Of a DNA stretch of 64,000 nucleotides, positions 34,229 to 43,780 are shown one piece after another. The stretch is from JAGQPD01 sp020426865 (lineage in GTDB: Bacteria > Planctomycetota > Planctomycetia > Pirellulales > Pirellulaceae), in assembly GCA_041399065.1 (NCBI GenBank), contig JAWKTN010000006.1, positions 434,001 through 498,000 on the forward strand, written 5' to 3'. Position 1 is the stretch's first letter. Each line of letters opens with the position of its first letter. Both the position numbers and the translations under genes were made by a program. Under the pieces are notes generated by a model. The model saw only the letters and a program-made list of their open reading frames with translations. It searched no databases and was not told where the DNA came from.

Positions 34229-35371
34229 ATGGCTGCCAAGAAAAAGATGTCGGTGGAGGAGATTCTTGCCTCCTGTCGTAAAGCGGATAGTGACGGCGGG
34301 GCTGGGCCGGAGGCCGCCGAAGCAGCTGCCGATACGGCGCCAGCCGCGGCCGAAAAGCCGCAATCTGCATCAAAACAACCGTCTTCCGCGTCACCAGGCT
34401 CGATGAGCGTGGCCGATATTTTGGCGGCCGCCCGGGCTGGGAAACCGGGAGGTGAGGCTGCGGAATCGCCGGCTGCCGGTGGTGATTCGGGTGCCGAACC
34501 GCCAGCCGCGGCGAAGCCAGCGCCTGCGAAGAATCCAGGGCAGATGAGCGTGGCGGAGATGTTGGCGGCAGCCCGGGGTGAGAAATCGGGTGGGACGGAA
34601 AAGGCCGCTCCGGCCAAGTCCGCACCCAAACCGGCGGCGAAACCGGCGGCGGCCAAGAAGGAAGCGGCTGCGGCGCCCGGTTCCGGGCCGCGGGACACCA
34701 GCAGTATTTTAGCGGCGGCGCGCAAATCGGTGAAACCAGGGCCGGTGAGTAAAGCGGAGGCGGCCGCGATCAAGCCCGCCGGCGCCAAGCCCGCGGTCGT
34801 GGTCCCGCCGATGCCGTCCAAGCCGGACTACGCCAAGCCTGCCAAGGTGGCGGAAACCGAGGAGAATCGCCGAGGGTTTCTGGCGGTCTTTTTCGGTTCG
34901 TTCCTGGCGGCTGGATTTACGCTGATGGGGACCGTATTCGGTCTGTGGGGGTTGGGGTTAGCGAAATTCATGTTCCCCAATGTGCGCACGGAACCGCCGA
35001 GCAAATTCAAGGTTGGGTTTCCGGCCGACTTTGCTCCCGATACCGTCGAGACCAAGTTTAAGGCACAGTTTGGCGTCTGGATTGTGAACGCCGAATACGA
35101 AGGTGCCCGAATGATCTATGCACTTCGTACGGTGTGCACGCATCTGGGGTGTACCCCGAATTGGTTGGAAGGTGAGCAAAAATTCAAGTGTCCTTGCCAC
35201 GGCAGTGGTTTTTATATCGACGGAATCAATTTCGAAGGCCCAGCGCCGCGACCGCTGGAGCGGTTCGCGATTCGTGTGGCCGACGATGGTCAGTTGGAAG
35301 TCGACAAAGGAAAAATGTTCCAGGAAGAGATGGGACAGTGGTCGGATCCTGCTTGCTACGTCCCCGTGTGA
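34229..35371 (+). CDS. Rieske iron-sulfur protein with long repeated N-terminal extension
   Basis: The quinol-oxidising complex subunit carrying the 2Fe-2S cluster. The C-terminal domain has CTHLGC (C303, H305, C308) and CPCHGSGF (C321, C323, H324), a complete Rieske site. A twin-arginine-like anchor RRGFLAVFF and one membrane helix (about 217-245) precede it. The first 210 residues are unusual: Ala/Pro/Lys-rich with four spaced copies of a motif like MSVADILAAAR (at 7, 59, 106 and about 156). They would lie in the cytoplasm. The role of the extension is unknown. First gene of the respiratory cluster, followed 94 bases later by cytochrome b. Confidence 0.92.
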   Translation: MAAKKKMSVEEILASCRKADSDGGAGPEAAEAAADTAPAAAEKPQSASKQPSSASPGSMSVADILAAARAGKPGGEAAESPAAGGDSGAEPPAAAKPAPAKNPGQMSVAEMLAAARGEKSGGTEKAAPAKSAPKPAAKPAAAKKEAAAAPGSGPRDTSSILAAARKSVKPGPVSKAEAAAIKPAGAKPAVVVPPMPSKPDYAKPAKVAETEENRRGFLAVFFGSFLAAGFTLMGTVFGLWGLGLAKFMFPNVRTEPPSKFKVGFPADFAPDTVETKFKAQFGVWIVNAEYEGARMIYALRTVCTHLGCTPNWLEGEQKFKCPCHGSGFYIDGINFEGPAPRPLERFAIRVADDGQLEVDKGKMFQEEMGQWSDPACYVPV

Positions 35372-35465
35372 TGGGCCTTTCTAGCGGAATTGCACAGTAA
35401 TCAAAGAGGCGTTGGCAGTCGCAAGTGGTTGCCAGACCGGAGAGAATCCAGGGAGCGAAGAGCAT

Positions 35466-36242
35466 ATGCCCCCCATTGGCGAGATTATTCGAAATTCACA
35501 AATCTGGAAGAGTGTGTTCCGGCATCCGATGCCGGTTGATCGCCGCAACCGAATTGTGGTGATGTTGACGAACTTCTTCCTGCATTTGCATCCCGTTTCC
35601 ATCCAAAAACAAGGGATCGCACTTAGCTACACTTGGTGCATGGGTGGGGTAACGTTTTTTTTGTTTCTCGTGGAGACGGTGACCGGCGTCTTGTTGATGT
35701 TTTACTACCGGCCGACTTTGGAGTGGGCGTTTCATGATATTTTATCGCTTCGCGACGACACGTCGTTAGGGATCCTTCGGGAGATCCACCGGTGGGGTGC
35801 TCATGCGATGGTGATCACCGTGTGGTTGCATATGTATCGTGTGTTTCTCACCGGCAGTTACAAGCCGCCTCGCGAATTCAATTGGGTCGTGGGGGTGATT
35901 CTGTTGTTGCTAACGCTGCTATTGTCGTTTACCGGGTACTTGCTACCGTGGGATCAGTTGGCAATTTGGGCGATCACGGTTGGTTCCAACATGGCGCGAG
36001 CTACGCCATTTTTGGGGCACGAAGGTCCGGGCGCTCAGTTGCTGCAACTCGACGGCGTGAAGATGATCACCGATGGTTCCGATGCCCGTTTCGGATTGTT
36101 GGGGGCCAGATTCGTCGGTGAAGAAACTTTGAACCGTTTCTACGTGTTGCATTGTGTGGCGATACCATTGGCGGTTTCGCTATTGTTGGCAATTCACTTT
36201 TGGCGTGTCCGCAAGGACGGCGGAATTAGCGGGCCGATGTAG
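35466..36242 (+). CDS. Cytochrome b, N-terminal (b6-type) subunit with heme c_i cysteine
   Basis: A four-helix, 258-residue b6-like protein. Two histidine pairs bind the b hemes: HRWGAHAMVITVWLH (13 residues between) and HCVAIPLAVSLLLAIH (14 between), the b6f-type spacing. C58 in YTWCMGGVT aligns with the PetB cysteine in YCLGGIT that covalently holds heme c_n/c_i. GSYKPPREFNWVVGV and LSFTGYLLPWDQLA are standard. The ATG at 35466 is chosen; the frame is open 18 codons further without family similarity. The C-terminal half of cytochrome b is encoded separately by the next gene. Confidence 0.92.
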   Translation: MPPIGEIIRNSQIWKSVFRHPMPVDRRNRIVVMLTNFFLHLHPVSIQKQGIALSYTWCMGGVTFFLFLVETVTGVLLMFYYRPTLEWAFHDILSLRDDTSLGILREIHRWGAHAMVITVWLHMYRVFLTGSYKPPREFNWVVGVILLLLTLLLSFTGYLLPWDQLAIWAITVGSNMARATPFLGHEGPGAQLLQLDGVKMITDGSDARFGLLGARFVGEETLNRFYVLHCVAIPLAVSLLLAIHFWRVRKDGGISGPM

Positions 36243-36341
36243 CTGGGTTGGTGGCGTCGCTGGGGGATCGGCGGACGATCGCAGCGAAAAGATGGTCTCG
36301 GCGCGTTTTCGCTCCATATTCGGGTTACGGAAAGAAATAAG

Positions 36342-37679
36342 ATGCACGTCAGCCAGGCAGAGTTCCTTGAGGGTATCAGTGGATTTCTTGGCTCGTACTA
36401 CTTGGCACTTGGGGCCATGAATGCGATCGCTGCGTTGTACGTTTGGAGTTCACTGAAGAAGAATGGCCTGGCTCTCTGCTGGTTGATTCTCGCCCTGCTG
36501 TTCGTGATCATCTCGCCGTTAGCGTACAGTGGCCGCCCGGAACTGATTCAATTCATCAGCATGCCGGAGTCCATTCGAAACTTTGTCGACCAGTACATGG
36601 CCACGGCGTTTGTGTATTCGACAGTGACGTTGCTGAGCCTGGTTGTGTTGTACCAGTTTCGCGAGTTTTTCGTGAAGCCGGTGGTCGCTTGGCTGATGCT
36701 CAACGCCGCGTTGCTTGTGATGGGCTTGTCCATGGCGGATTCCGACTTCGCCGCGATTGTCACAAAGCCGGACAACGTGCCGATTGTCGCGATGGTGTTC
36801 CTCTTGGGGTACTTCACTTGGCTGGCCACCTACAAAGCGGTGCAGAATGACCAGCGGATGGCACAGGGACTTGAGCCGCTCGAGGCGTTGGACCAGGAAA
36901 AGGTGCTTGTCTGGCCCGATCTGGTTTACATCGAAATGATCTGCATGGTTGTCTTGACCGCAGTCTTGATCTTGTGGGCGATTGGCCTGAAGGCGCCGCT
37001 GGAAGAAGCGGCCAGTGGCGTGAAAACGCCCAATCCGTCGAAAGCCCCGTGGTACTTCCTCGGGCTCCAGGAGATGCTCGTCTACTTCGATCCGTGGATG
37101 GCCGGTGTGGTATTGCCCAGTCTCGTGGTATTCGGTCTGATGGCGATCCCATATCTGGATTTCAACAAAGCTGGAAATGGCTACTACACGATCAATCAAC
37201 GCAAATTCGCCTATTCCATCTTTCAGATCGGGTTTCTAGAAATGTGGGTGACATTGATCATCCTCGGAACCTTTCTGCGAGGACCGAACTGGAACTTTTT
37301 TGGACCGTACGAGTTCTGGGACGCGCATAAGGTCGAAGCGTTGAACAACGTGAATCTGTCTGAATACTTTTGGGTTCGAGGTATTGGAACTGCTTTGCCA
37401 AAAGCACCCGAGGGGGCCGGTGCAGGGACAACCTTGCTGTATATCGTGTGGCGTGAGTTGCCCGGTATTCTGCTCGTCTTCGGCTACCTCGCTGTAATGC
37501 CGCCACTGATGGCCATGACCGTCTTTCGCAAGTTCTTCGTACGAATGGGATTTATTCGTTTCATGGTCATGTCCAACTTGCTGCTGATGATGGGCCTGTT
37601 GCCACTGAAGATGGTGCTGCGCTGGACGATCAACTTGAAGTACATCATTAATATCCCTGAGTACTTCTTGAACCTGTAG
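36342..37679 (+). CDS. Cytochrome b C-terminal (subunit IV-like) domain in an enlarged membrane protein
   Basis: A 445-residue protein with about ten hydrophobic helices, far longer than PetD (160 residues). Residues about 1-165 hold extra helices ending in VPIVAMVFLLGYFTWLATYK. The subunit IV domain begins at KVLVWPDLVYIEM and includes NPSKAPWYFLGLQEMLVYF, the Qo-site loop. A235-P-W-Y replaces the usual PEWY, so the quinol-site glutamate is missing. Three more helices follow after FGPYEFWDAHKVEAL. It sits between cytochrome b and the octaheme cytochrome, 63 bases from the latter. Function in the complex is secure; the extra helices are unexplained. Confidence 0.85.
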   Translation: MHVSQAEFLEGISGFLGSYYLALGAMNAIAALYVWSSLKKNGLALCWLILALLFVIISPLAYSGRPELIQFISMPESIRNFVDQYMATAFVYSTVTLLSLVVLYQFREFFVKPVVAWLMLNAALLVMGLSMADSDFAAIVTKPDNVPIVAMVFLLGYFTWLATYKAVQNDQRMAQGLEPLEALDQEKVLVWPDLVYIEMICMVVLTAVLILWAIGLKAPLEEAASGVKTPNPSKAPWYFLGLQEMLVYFDPWMAGVVLPSLVVFGLMAIPYLDFNKAGNGYYTINQRKFAYSIFQIGFLEMWVTLIILGTFLRGPNWNFFGPYEFWDAHKVEALNNVNLSEYFWVRGIGTALPKAPEGAGAGTTLLYIVWRELPGILLVFGYLAVMPPLMAMTVFRKFFVRMGFIRFMVMSNLLLMMGLLPLKMVLRWTINLKYIINIPEYFLNL

Positions 37680-37742
37680 TGGGTTGCGTCGAGCGAAGTC
37701 TTGGATCGAAATTTTAAGTTGAAGGAATTTGGAGTTTAAAGC

Positions 37743-40700
37743 ATGCCGGCAACGGAAAAGACTTGGCGCGATCAAAAAGTGCTGCACGCGGTATTCGCGG
37801 CGTCATCACTGGTGATGTTCATCGCCACGGTTTGGATGTTCGCCCAAGATCACCGGCGTGAATGGAAGGTGTTTCAACGCAAGTATCGCGACATTGAACA
37901 GACACTGACCGATTGGAAAATCGATGATCAGGAAACCGCGGACAAGGCGTTGGAGCATAGCAAGTTGGAATCGGAGTTGCTGACGCTTCAAAGCGCTGCA
38001 ATTAGCAAGGCGGATTTCCAATCTATCGTCGACTTGATCAATAAGGACTTGGCGGACCGCAACGAGCCACCGATTAACTTTGATCGCCAGGCCGACGAGC
38101 GGGATAGTCTGGATAAGGCGGCAGCCGAGGCGGCCAAGCAGCGCCAGGCAGCGGAACAGGCCCAGGCGGATGCCGAACAGGCTTGGGCCGCTGTGCGCGA
38201 TGCCGCCGCGGGCGAACCACGCCAGACTGCCCGCAAGACTGCTGAAGGAAAGCAGCAAGCTGCCGATGACGCGCAACAAGAATCGCTGGAATCGCAACGG
38301 TCCGCCGCGAAGATTCGCACGCAGATTCTTGGCCGGTTTGACGCATTGCTGGCAGACGCTAAATTCCGCGAGGTCAACCTGATTGGGCAGCGCAAATTCA
38401 AGTCGGCGGATTTTGATGAGCTGCGGGCAACGCATGGGATTGCCGTTGATCATGGCGATCAGACGATGCAGGAAGAGATGCTGGAGAAGATCGCCGATCT
38501 CGAAGTCGAATTAACGGAACTTACCAACCGCCGTGACAACGCTAAGACATTTCGACGCGAATTTCAAGCAGCGGTAGAAAAGTTGACTGCCGCGGAGGTC
38601 GCGAAAGAGAAAGAGCTATCCGATAGCCGGGCGGAACTGGCACGGTTGGAAAAATCGTATCAGGAGCGGCGATCGACGTTCTTTACATCCAGTCCGCCCT
38701 TTCTGGGCAAGCGATGGTTGGAGTTGCCGATCCTCAGCGCGTTTAATTCTCCGCTAAAAATTGAAAATGAATGGACCGAAGGTCTGACGCAACCCAATGG
38801 AAGTTTCCGGCCCGTACGCCGCTTTGATCGTTGCACCACGTGTCATCAAGGGATTCAAAAGACAGCACCAGGATCGGCGGTGGAACCTGGGTATCCCGGT
38901 CAACATACGGTCACGATATCGTTGGCGACGCCGGACTCTCCGCCAGAGCCTGGTGTTGACGACCAAGGGAATCCAACCGTTGCGACGATGGAGTCTGTCT
39001 ACGGGGTCCGCCTAGCAAAAGACGGTCTGCTCGATGTTTACGACGCAACGGTCAACCACGTCGTGGCGGACAGCTTTGCCGCCAAGGCCCGAGTGGTCGA
39101 TTCCAACGATCCCGATGCGGCTGACAGTGACGGACTGCAAGTGGGCGACATCATTACGTTTGTCGATAACGACAAGGTGGTGACACCAAGCGACGTGGGG
39201 CAGTTTTTGTTGCTGCGCAAGCAATGGGGCGAGCCGGCCACATTGACGGTGCGCCGCGGTTTGCCGCATCCTTACAGTTCGCATCCCCGGTTGGATCTTT
39301 TCGTTGGGTCCCTCAGTCCGCACCCGGTTGCCACGTTGGCTTGTACCGTGTGCCACGAAGGGCAAGGCAATGCGACGGAATTCAAGTGGGTGTCGCACTC
39401 GCCTAACGACCCCGAACAGGCACGGGAATGGTCGCGGGAATATGGGTGGTTTAACAATCATCATTGGATCTACCCGATGTACCCGAAACGCTTTGCGGAA
39501 AGCGCCTGCTTGAAATGTCACCATCAGGTTGCGGAGCTCGAGGCGAGTGATCGGTTTCCGGATCCGCCGGCCCCGAAGGTGGTCGAGGGTTGGCATCTGA
39601 TTCAGCGTTACGGGTGTTTCGGATGCCATGAGATTAACGGTTGGGCCGGCGTCGACAAATCGATCGGTCCCGATCTGAGATTAGAACCCAACTACTCGGC
39701 CGCCGCGCAAAGTATTCAAGCTGATCCTGGGTTCGAGAAACTAGACGCGGAAACGCAGATGTGGACCGAGGTCCTGGCGCAGCAACCGTATCGAGATGAC
39801 TTGCGGCACAATTTGCGGACCATCTTGCTGTCAGACGCCAAGAGCGACCAGCCGACCTTGGGCGGAGAGTCGCATAGGATGGCTGACGTCTTGCAAGACG
39901 TGGAGATTCCGGGCGAGTATCGGAAAGTTGGTCCCAGCCTTCGATACATCGGCCACAAAGTCAGCACGGCTTTCTTGTACGATTGGGTGCGATTGCCAAC
40001 AGAGTTTCGTCCCAGCACCAAGATGCCACAGTTCTTTGGCCTGGTCGACCACATTACTGATTCTGACGAGCGTGCGACCGTTGAGCGTTATGAGCCGCTG
40101 GAGATTCTGAGTATTGCCAAATACCTGGAAGATCGGACCAATCCATTTGACTACATCCCCTTTGAAGAAGGTGTGGCCGAATCATCGGCAGACGAAAGTC
40201 GCGAGCGAGGTAAGGTTGCATTTGAAACCCGCGGGTGTTTGAACTGCCATACCCACCGCGACTTCCCCAAAGCCGCGTCGAATTTCGGGCCTGACCTTTC
40301 CAACATCGGCGATAAGTTCAAAGACGGTGTCGGTGCCCCCAACGGTCGAGCCTGGATGTACGGGTGGATCAAGCAGCCGACACATTACAATTCACGCACC
40401 AAGATGCCGGACTTGTTCCTCGATCCCATCAAGGATACCGACGGAAATGTCATCGATCCGGCAGCCGACATCGTGGAGTATCTGTTAGGTTCCACGTCGG
40501 ATTGGCAACCGTCCGCCCGAGCATCCAAGGGATATGTGCTCTCCAATTCGGAATTGGACACGCTCGACGAGCTGGTGTTGATGAGCCTGAAAAAGACGTT
40601 TACCAGCCGGGAAGCAGAGAGTTATCTGGACAATGGCATCCCCGTCGCCATTGGGCCGTCGCTGAAGGGTGCCGAAATTGAATTGGTCGGCGACATTTCC

Positions 40701-42575
40701 CTTGATAAGAAAATGTTGTATCTCGGCCGGAAGGCGATTGGTCGCCACGGTTGCTATGCCTGTCATGATATCCCTGGCTTTGAAAGTGCGAAGCCAATTG
40801 GTACCGGACTGGCCGATTGGGGCCGCAAGGAAACGTCCAAGCTGGCCTTTGAGCATATTATGGAGTACCTGCACAATGATGCTCACCATGGCGGTGCTCA
40901 CCATGGGAACGCCACCGCCGCGGCAGACGGCCATGAATCGGAAACTCACTCCGACGCAGCCGTTGGGGTATCGCATCTGCCCCCGGCAGATCGTGCGGCC
41001 GCCGAAGGGGATTCGTTTGACGAGTCGTACTACGTGCAAAAACTTCAAGGGCACGAACGCGAAGGTTTTATCTGGCAGAAGCTGAAGGAGCCGCGCAGCT
41101 ACGATTATCAAAAGATCGTCGAATACAACGATCGATTGAGGATGCCCAAGTTCAATTTGACTCCGCAAGAACGCGAAGCGATCGTCACGTTCGTTCTCGG
41201 CCTCGTCGCCGATCCGCCGGCCGATCAATTTGTCTACCACGGCGACGAACGACAGCAGGCTTTGGTCGCCGGGCGACGTGTCCTTGAGCAGTACAATTGC
41301 AAGGGCTGCCATCTGCTGAAGCCCGAAAAATGGGTGTTGGAGTTCGAACCTGGGTTGTTCCCCGAACCGCCATCCCAGGAAGGGAAAGAATTTCCGTTCC
41401 TGTTGCACCCGTTCCCAGCCGCCGAAGTGCAGGCATCTGGAACGCCGGATCCGCAACGTGGAGTCGTGAGTGCCACAATTGTGGGATTGCCAAGTATCAG
41501 CAATCGCGACGGTAGCCAGGAGATCTGGGACGAAGAAGGGGATCCTGTCGAAGAGGACGTGGAATACGATCCGCAGACGCTGCAATACCCGTTTGACCTA
41601 TGGGAAAATACGTTGCTTAACGGCAAGCAGTTTGACGTGGGCGTGTTGACCGTAACGGTTCCGGCCAGCAACATCAAAAAGCAATACGCCGCCGACGGTG
41701 GTGACCTGACCCGTTTGTTATTGCCGCGGGTGATTGAGTTGGAAAAGGAAAGCAACCCCAACGCCAACGGCAAGGAAGCGTGGGGGTGGTTGCCGCCGCC
41801 GTTGCACAATGAAGGGAGCAAAGTCCAGCCCGGTTGGTTGCACAGCTTCTTGTTGAATCCCTACAAGATCCGGCCCGCAACGTTCTTGCGGATGCCGCGA
41901 TTCAACATGTCCCCCGATGATGCAACGAAGCTGGTGAACTACTTTGCGGCTGTGAATAACGCCGAGTTTCCGTTTGAGCTCAATACGCGGACACAGCAAG
42001 GTTATCTGGCCTATGCGGAACAGCAGTTTGAGAAGCAGGCCGGACACGATGATCGTTTGGGGCAAGCGATGAGTATTGTGACCAATTCGAATTATTGCGT
42101 GAAATGCCACTTGGTGGGTGACTTCCGTCCGGAGGGGACGGACCGCGCATTGGCGCCTAATTTGGCGCAGGTGCAGCAGCGGTTGCGTCCCGAGTTCACG
42201 CGTGACTGGATCGCCAATCCGAAGCGGGTGCTGCCGTACACGAACATGCCAGTGAATATTGCGTACGACGCGAGCGCAGAAAATTTTGGTGGAATCGCGA
42301 CCGCGATCTTCCCCGGCACGAGCGTCGAACAATTGAACGGATTGGTGGATTTGTTGATGAATTACAGTCATTTTACGGCGAGTCGCACCAAGATTAGCCC
42401 GCTGGTTCAGCAGGCGGCCGCAGCTGCCGCGGCCGCTGGGCAAGACGCGGCGAGCGAACCGGAAGCGGTTGAGAATGGGGAAAGTGAGGCGGACGATACG
42501 ACAAGTGTTGAGCGTTCGAGCGACAACCAGGTATCGCTGCGATTGCAGGAAAGTGAGCGTGCGTCGGGCCAATAA
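37743..42575 (+). CDS. Giant octaheme c-type cytochrome with coiled coil and PDZ-like domain
   Basis: A 1610-residue extracytoplasmic protein anchored by one helix (about 12-34). A long Glu/Ala/Gln-rich coiled coil spans about 40-325. Eight CxxCH sites follow, with first cysteines at 364, 534, 589, 625, 832, 1004, 1186 and 1452. A PDZ-like domain (about 428-512, with GLQVGDIITFVDNDKVV) sits between hemes 1 and 2. A His-rich loop lies near 1043-1075, and an Ala/Glu-rich tail ends the protein. It follows the cytochrome b genes directly and no cytochrome c1 gene is present, so it may be the electron exit of the bc-like complex. It could also include diheme or monoheme cytochrome c units joined in one chain. 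Confidence 0.88.
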   Translation: MPATEKTWRDQKVLHAVFAASSLVMFIATVWMFAQDHRREWKVFQRKYRDIEQTLTDWKIDDQETADKALEHSKLESELLTLQSAAISKADFQSIVDLINKDLADRNEPPINFDRQADERDSLDKAAAEAAKQRQAAEQAQADAEQAWAAVRDAAAGEPRQTARKTAEGKQQAADDAQQESLESQRSAAKIRTQILGRFDALLADAKFREVNLIGQRKFKSADFDELRATHGIAVDHGDQTMQEEMLEKIADLEVELTELTNRRDNAKTFRREFQAAVEKLTAAEVAKEKELSDSRAELARLEKSYQERRSTFFTSSPPFLGKRWLELPILSAFNSPLKIENEWTEGLTQPNGSFRPVRRFDRCTTCHQGIQKTAPGSAVEPGYPGQHTVTISLATPDSPPEPGVDDQGNPTVATMESVYGVRLAKDGLLDVYDATVNHVVADSFAAKARVVDSNDPDAADSDGLQVGDIITFVDNDKVVTPSDVGQFLLLRKQWGEPATLTVRRGLPHPYSSHPRLDLFVGSLSPHPVATLACTVCHEGQGNATEFKWVSHSPNDPEQAREWSREYGWFNNHHWIYPMYPKRFAESACLKCHHQVAELEASDRFPDPPAPKVVEGWHLIQRYGCFGCHEINGWAGVDKSIGPDLRLEPNYSAAAQSIQADPGFEKLDAETQMWTEVLAQQPYRDDLRHNLRTILLSDAKSDQPTLGGESHRMADVLQDVEIPGEYRKVGPSLRYIGHKVSTAFLYDWVRLPTEFRPSTKMPQFFGLVDHITDSDERATVERYEPLEILSIAKYLEDRTNPFDYIPFEEGVAESSADESRERGKVAFETRGCLNCHTHRDFPKAASNFGPDLSNIGDKFKDGVGAPNGRAWMYGWIKQPTHYNSRTKMPDLFLDPIKDTDGNVIDPAADIVEYLLGSTSDWQPSARASKGYVLSNSELDTLDELVLMSLKKTFTSREAESYLDNGIPVAIGPSLKGAEIELVGDISLDKKMLYLGRKAIGRHGCYACHDIPGFESAKPIGTGLADWGRKETSKLAFEHIMEYLHNDAHHGGAHHGNATAAADGHESETHSDAAVGVSHLPPADRAAAEGDSFDESYYVQKLQGHEREGFIWQKLKEPRSYDYQKIVEYNDRLRMPKFNLTPQEREAIVTFVLGLVADPPADQFVYHGDERQQALVAGRRVLEQYNCKGCHLLKPEKWVLEFEPGLFPEPPSQEGKEFPFLLHPFPAAEVQASGTPDPQRGVVSATIVGLPSISNRDGSQEIWDEEGDPVEEDVEYDPQTLQYPFDLWENTLLNGKQFDVGVLTVTVPASNIKKQYAADGGDLTRLLLPRVIELEKESNPNANGKEAWGWLPPPLHNEGSKVQPGWLHSFLLNPYKIRPATFLRMPRFNMSPDDATKLVNYFAAVNNAEFPFELNTRTQQGYLAYAEQQFEKQAGHDDRLGQAMSIVTNSNYCVKCHLVGDFRPEGTDRALAPNLAQVQQRLRPEFTRDWIANPKRVLPYTNMPVNIAYDASAENFGGIATAIFPGTSVEQLNGLVDLLMNYSHFTASRTKISPLVQQAAAAAAAAGQDAASEPEAVENGESEADDTTSVERSSDNQVSLRLQESERASGQ

Positions 42576-42831
42576 GATGAGCGACGCTGGGAGTGAGAAT
42601 TCATGGGAGCAAGGACAACGGCGGTGGGCAATTTCCTGTTGATTCACGTATAATCTTTAGGAAACCTACCTACAGCGGCGTGTTGGGGTAAACACTGGCT
42701 GCTGATGGTTGTGGGCGTTGTCGTCCGCAGCCGCCTACCTGACTGACGTATCCAGGGACACAGGGGATGCGTCGCTATTTTTTTGGGTGTGAGGCCCACG
42801 GTTGGTCGTGTCGCACCAGGGAGAGAGGAAA

Positions 42832-43638
42832 ATGATGAAATGTTTTCGAACGTCAATGTCGTTGGTCTTGGCAGTATTGGCAACGATTGCCGCGGTCGCT
42901 GGCAATGTGCACGCTGCGGACTGGGGCAACCTCACAGGCACGTTTGTGTTTGACGGGGCCGCTCCGGCAGCTTCCGCAATCACTCCAACCAAGGATCAGG
43001 AGTACTGTGGCAAGCACAAGTTGTTCGATGAGAAGCTTGTTGTAAACTCGGAGAATAAGGGGATTGCGAACATCGTCGTCTTCATGTACTTGGCCCGCGG
43101 CAAGACCGCACCCGTGCATGAAAGTTACAAAGACGCGTCCTCGGAGAAAATCAAGCTGGACAATAACGGTTGCCGTTTTGAACCGCACATAATCTTGTTG
43201 CGCACTAGCCAAACGCTATTGGTGAATAATGCCGATCCGATCGGCCACAATACGAAGATTGACACGGTCGCAAACAAAGGGATCAACCCGAACCTACCAG
43301 CGGGAGCCAGCTTGGAGGAGAAATTCAAGGAGGAGGAGCGTTTGCCTTCGTCGGTCAGCTGTAGCATCCATCCGTGGATGAATTCCTGGTTGTTGATTAA
43401 GGATTCGCCGTACATGGCGGTGACGGATGCCGACGGCAAGTTCGAGATAGCCAATGTTCCCGCCGGGGAATGGACGTTCCAGTTCTGGCACGAGACGGCT
43501 GGCTATGTCCGTGACGTAAAAGTCAATGGCAAGGCGGCCGAGTGGAGCAAGGGACGTACCGATGTGAAAATCGCCGCCGGCAAGGATACCGATCTGGGTA
43601 CCGTTGCGATTGGTGCTAAAGCATTTGAATCCAAGTAA
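42832..43638 (+). CDS. Secreted amicyanin-like cupredoxin-domain protein, copy A
   Basis: A 268-residue exported protein: signal peptide from MMKCFRTSMS to VHAAD, then a cupredoxin-like fold. Candidate type 1 copper ligands are H139 (IGHNT) and C177, H180, M183 in CSIHPWM. That C-x2-H-x2-M spacing is the short loop of amicyanin (CTPHPFM). A carboxypeptidase-regulatory-like beta domain follows (VTDADGKFEIANVPAGEWTF). The ATG at 42832 has GGGAGAGAGGAAA in front. A paralogue follows 140 bases downstream. A soluble electron carrier between the bc-like complex and the oxidase is the likeliest role. Confidence 0.78.
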   Translation: MMKCFRTSMSLVLAVLATIAAVAGNVHAADWGNLTGTFVFDGAAPAASAITPTKDQEYCGKHKLFDEKLVVNSENKGIANIVVFMYLARGKTAPVHESYKDASSEKIKLDNNGCRFEPHIILLRTSQTLLVNNADPIGHNTKIDTVANKGINPNLPAGASLEEKFKEEERLPSSVSCSIHPWMNSWLLIKDSPYMAVTDADGKFEIANVPAGEWTFQFWHETAGYVRDVKVNGKAAEWSKGRTDVKIAAGKDTDLGTVAIGAKAFESK

Positions 43639-43780
43639 TCGGCGCGCAGGAAGTGAGAACGCGACTGCGGGCCGACACCGTTCATCGCGTGACGGCCTGC
43701 AGTAGTGTCAAAGGTGTGTCGTTGGGGTGCGTTGTGACCGTCGGGCTTGATACCGAATCGTCGTGAACCGAGTGTGGGTA

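Noticed and set aside
40880..40960. His-rich codon repeat in the octaheme gene as a DNA repeat
   Set aside because: Only short near-repeats (GCTCACCATGG) occur; they are better described as a His-rich protein loop.
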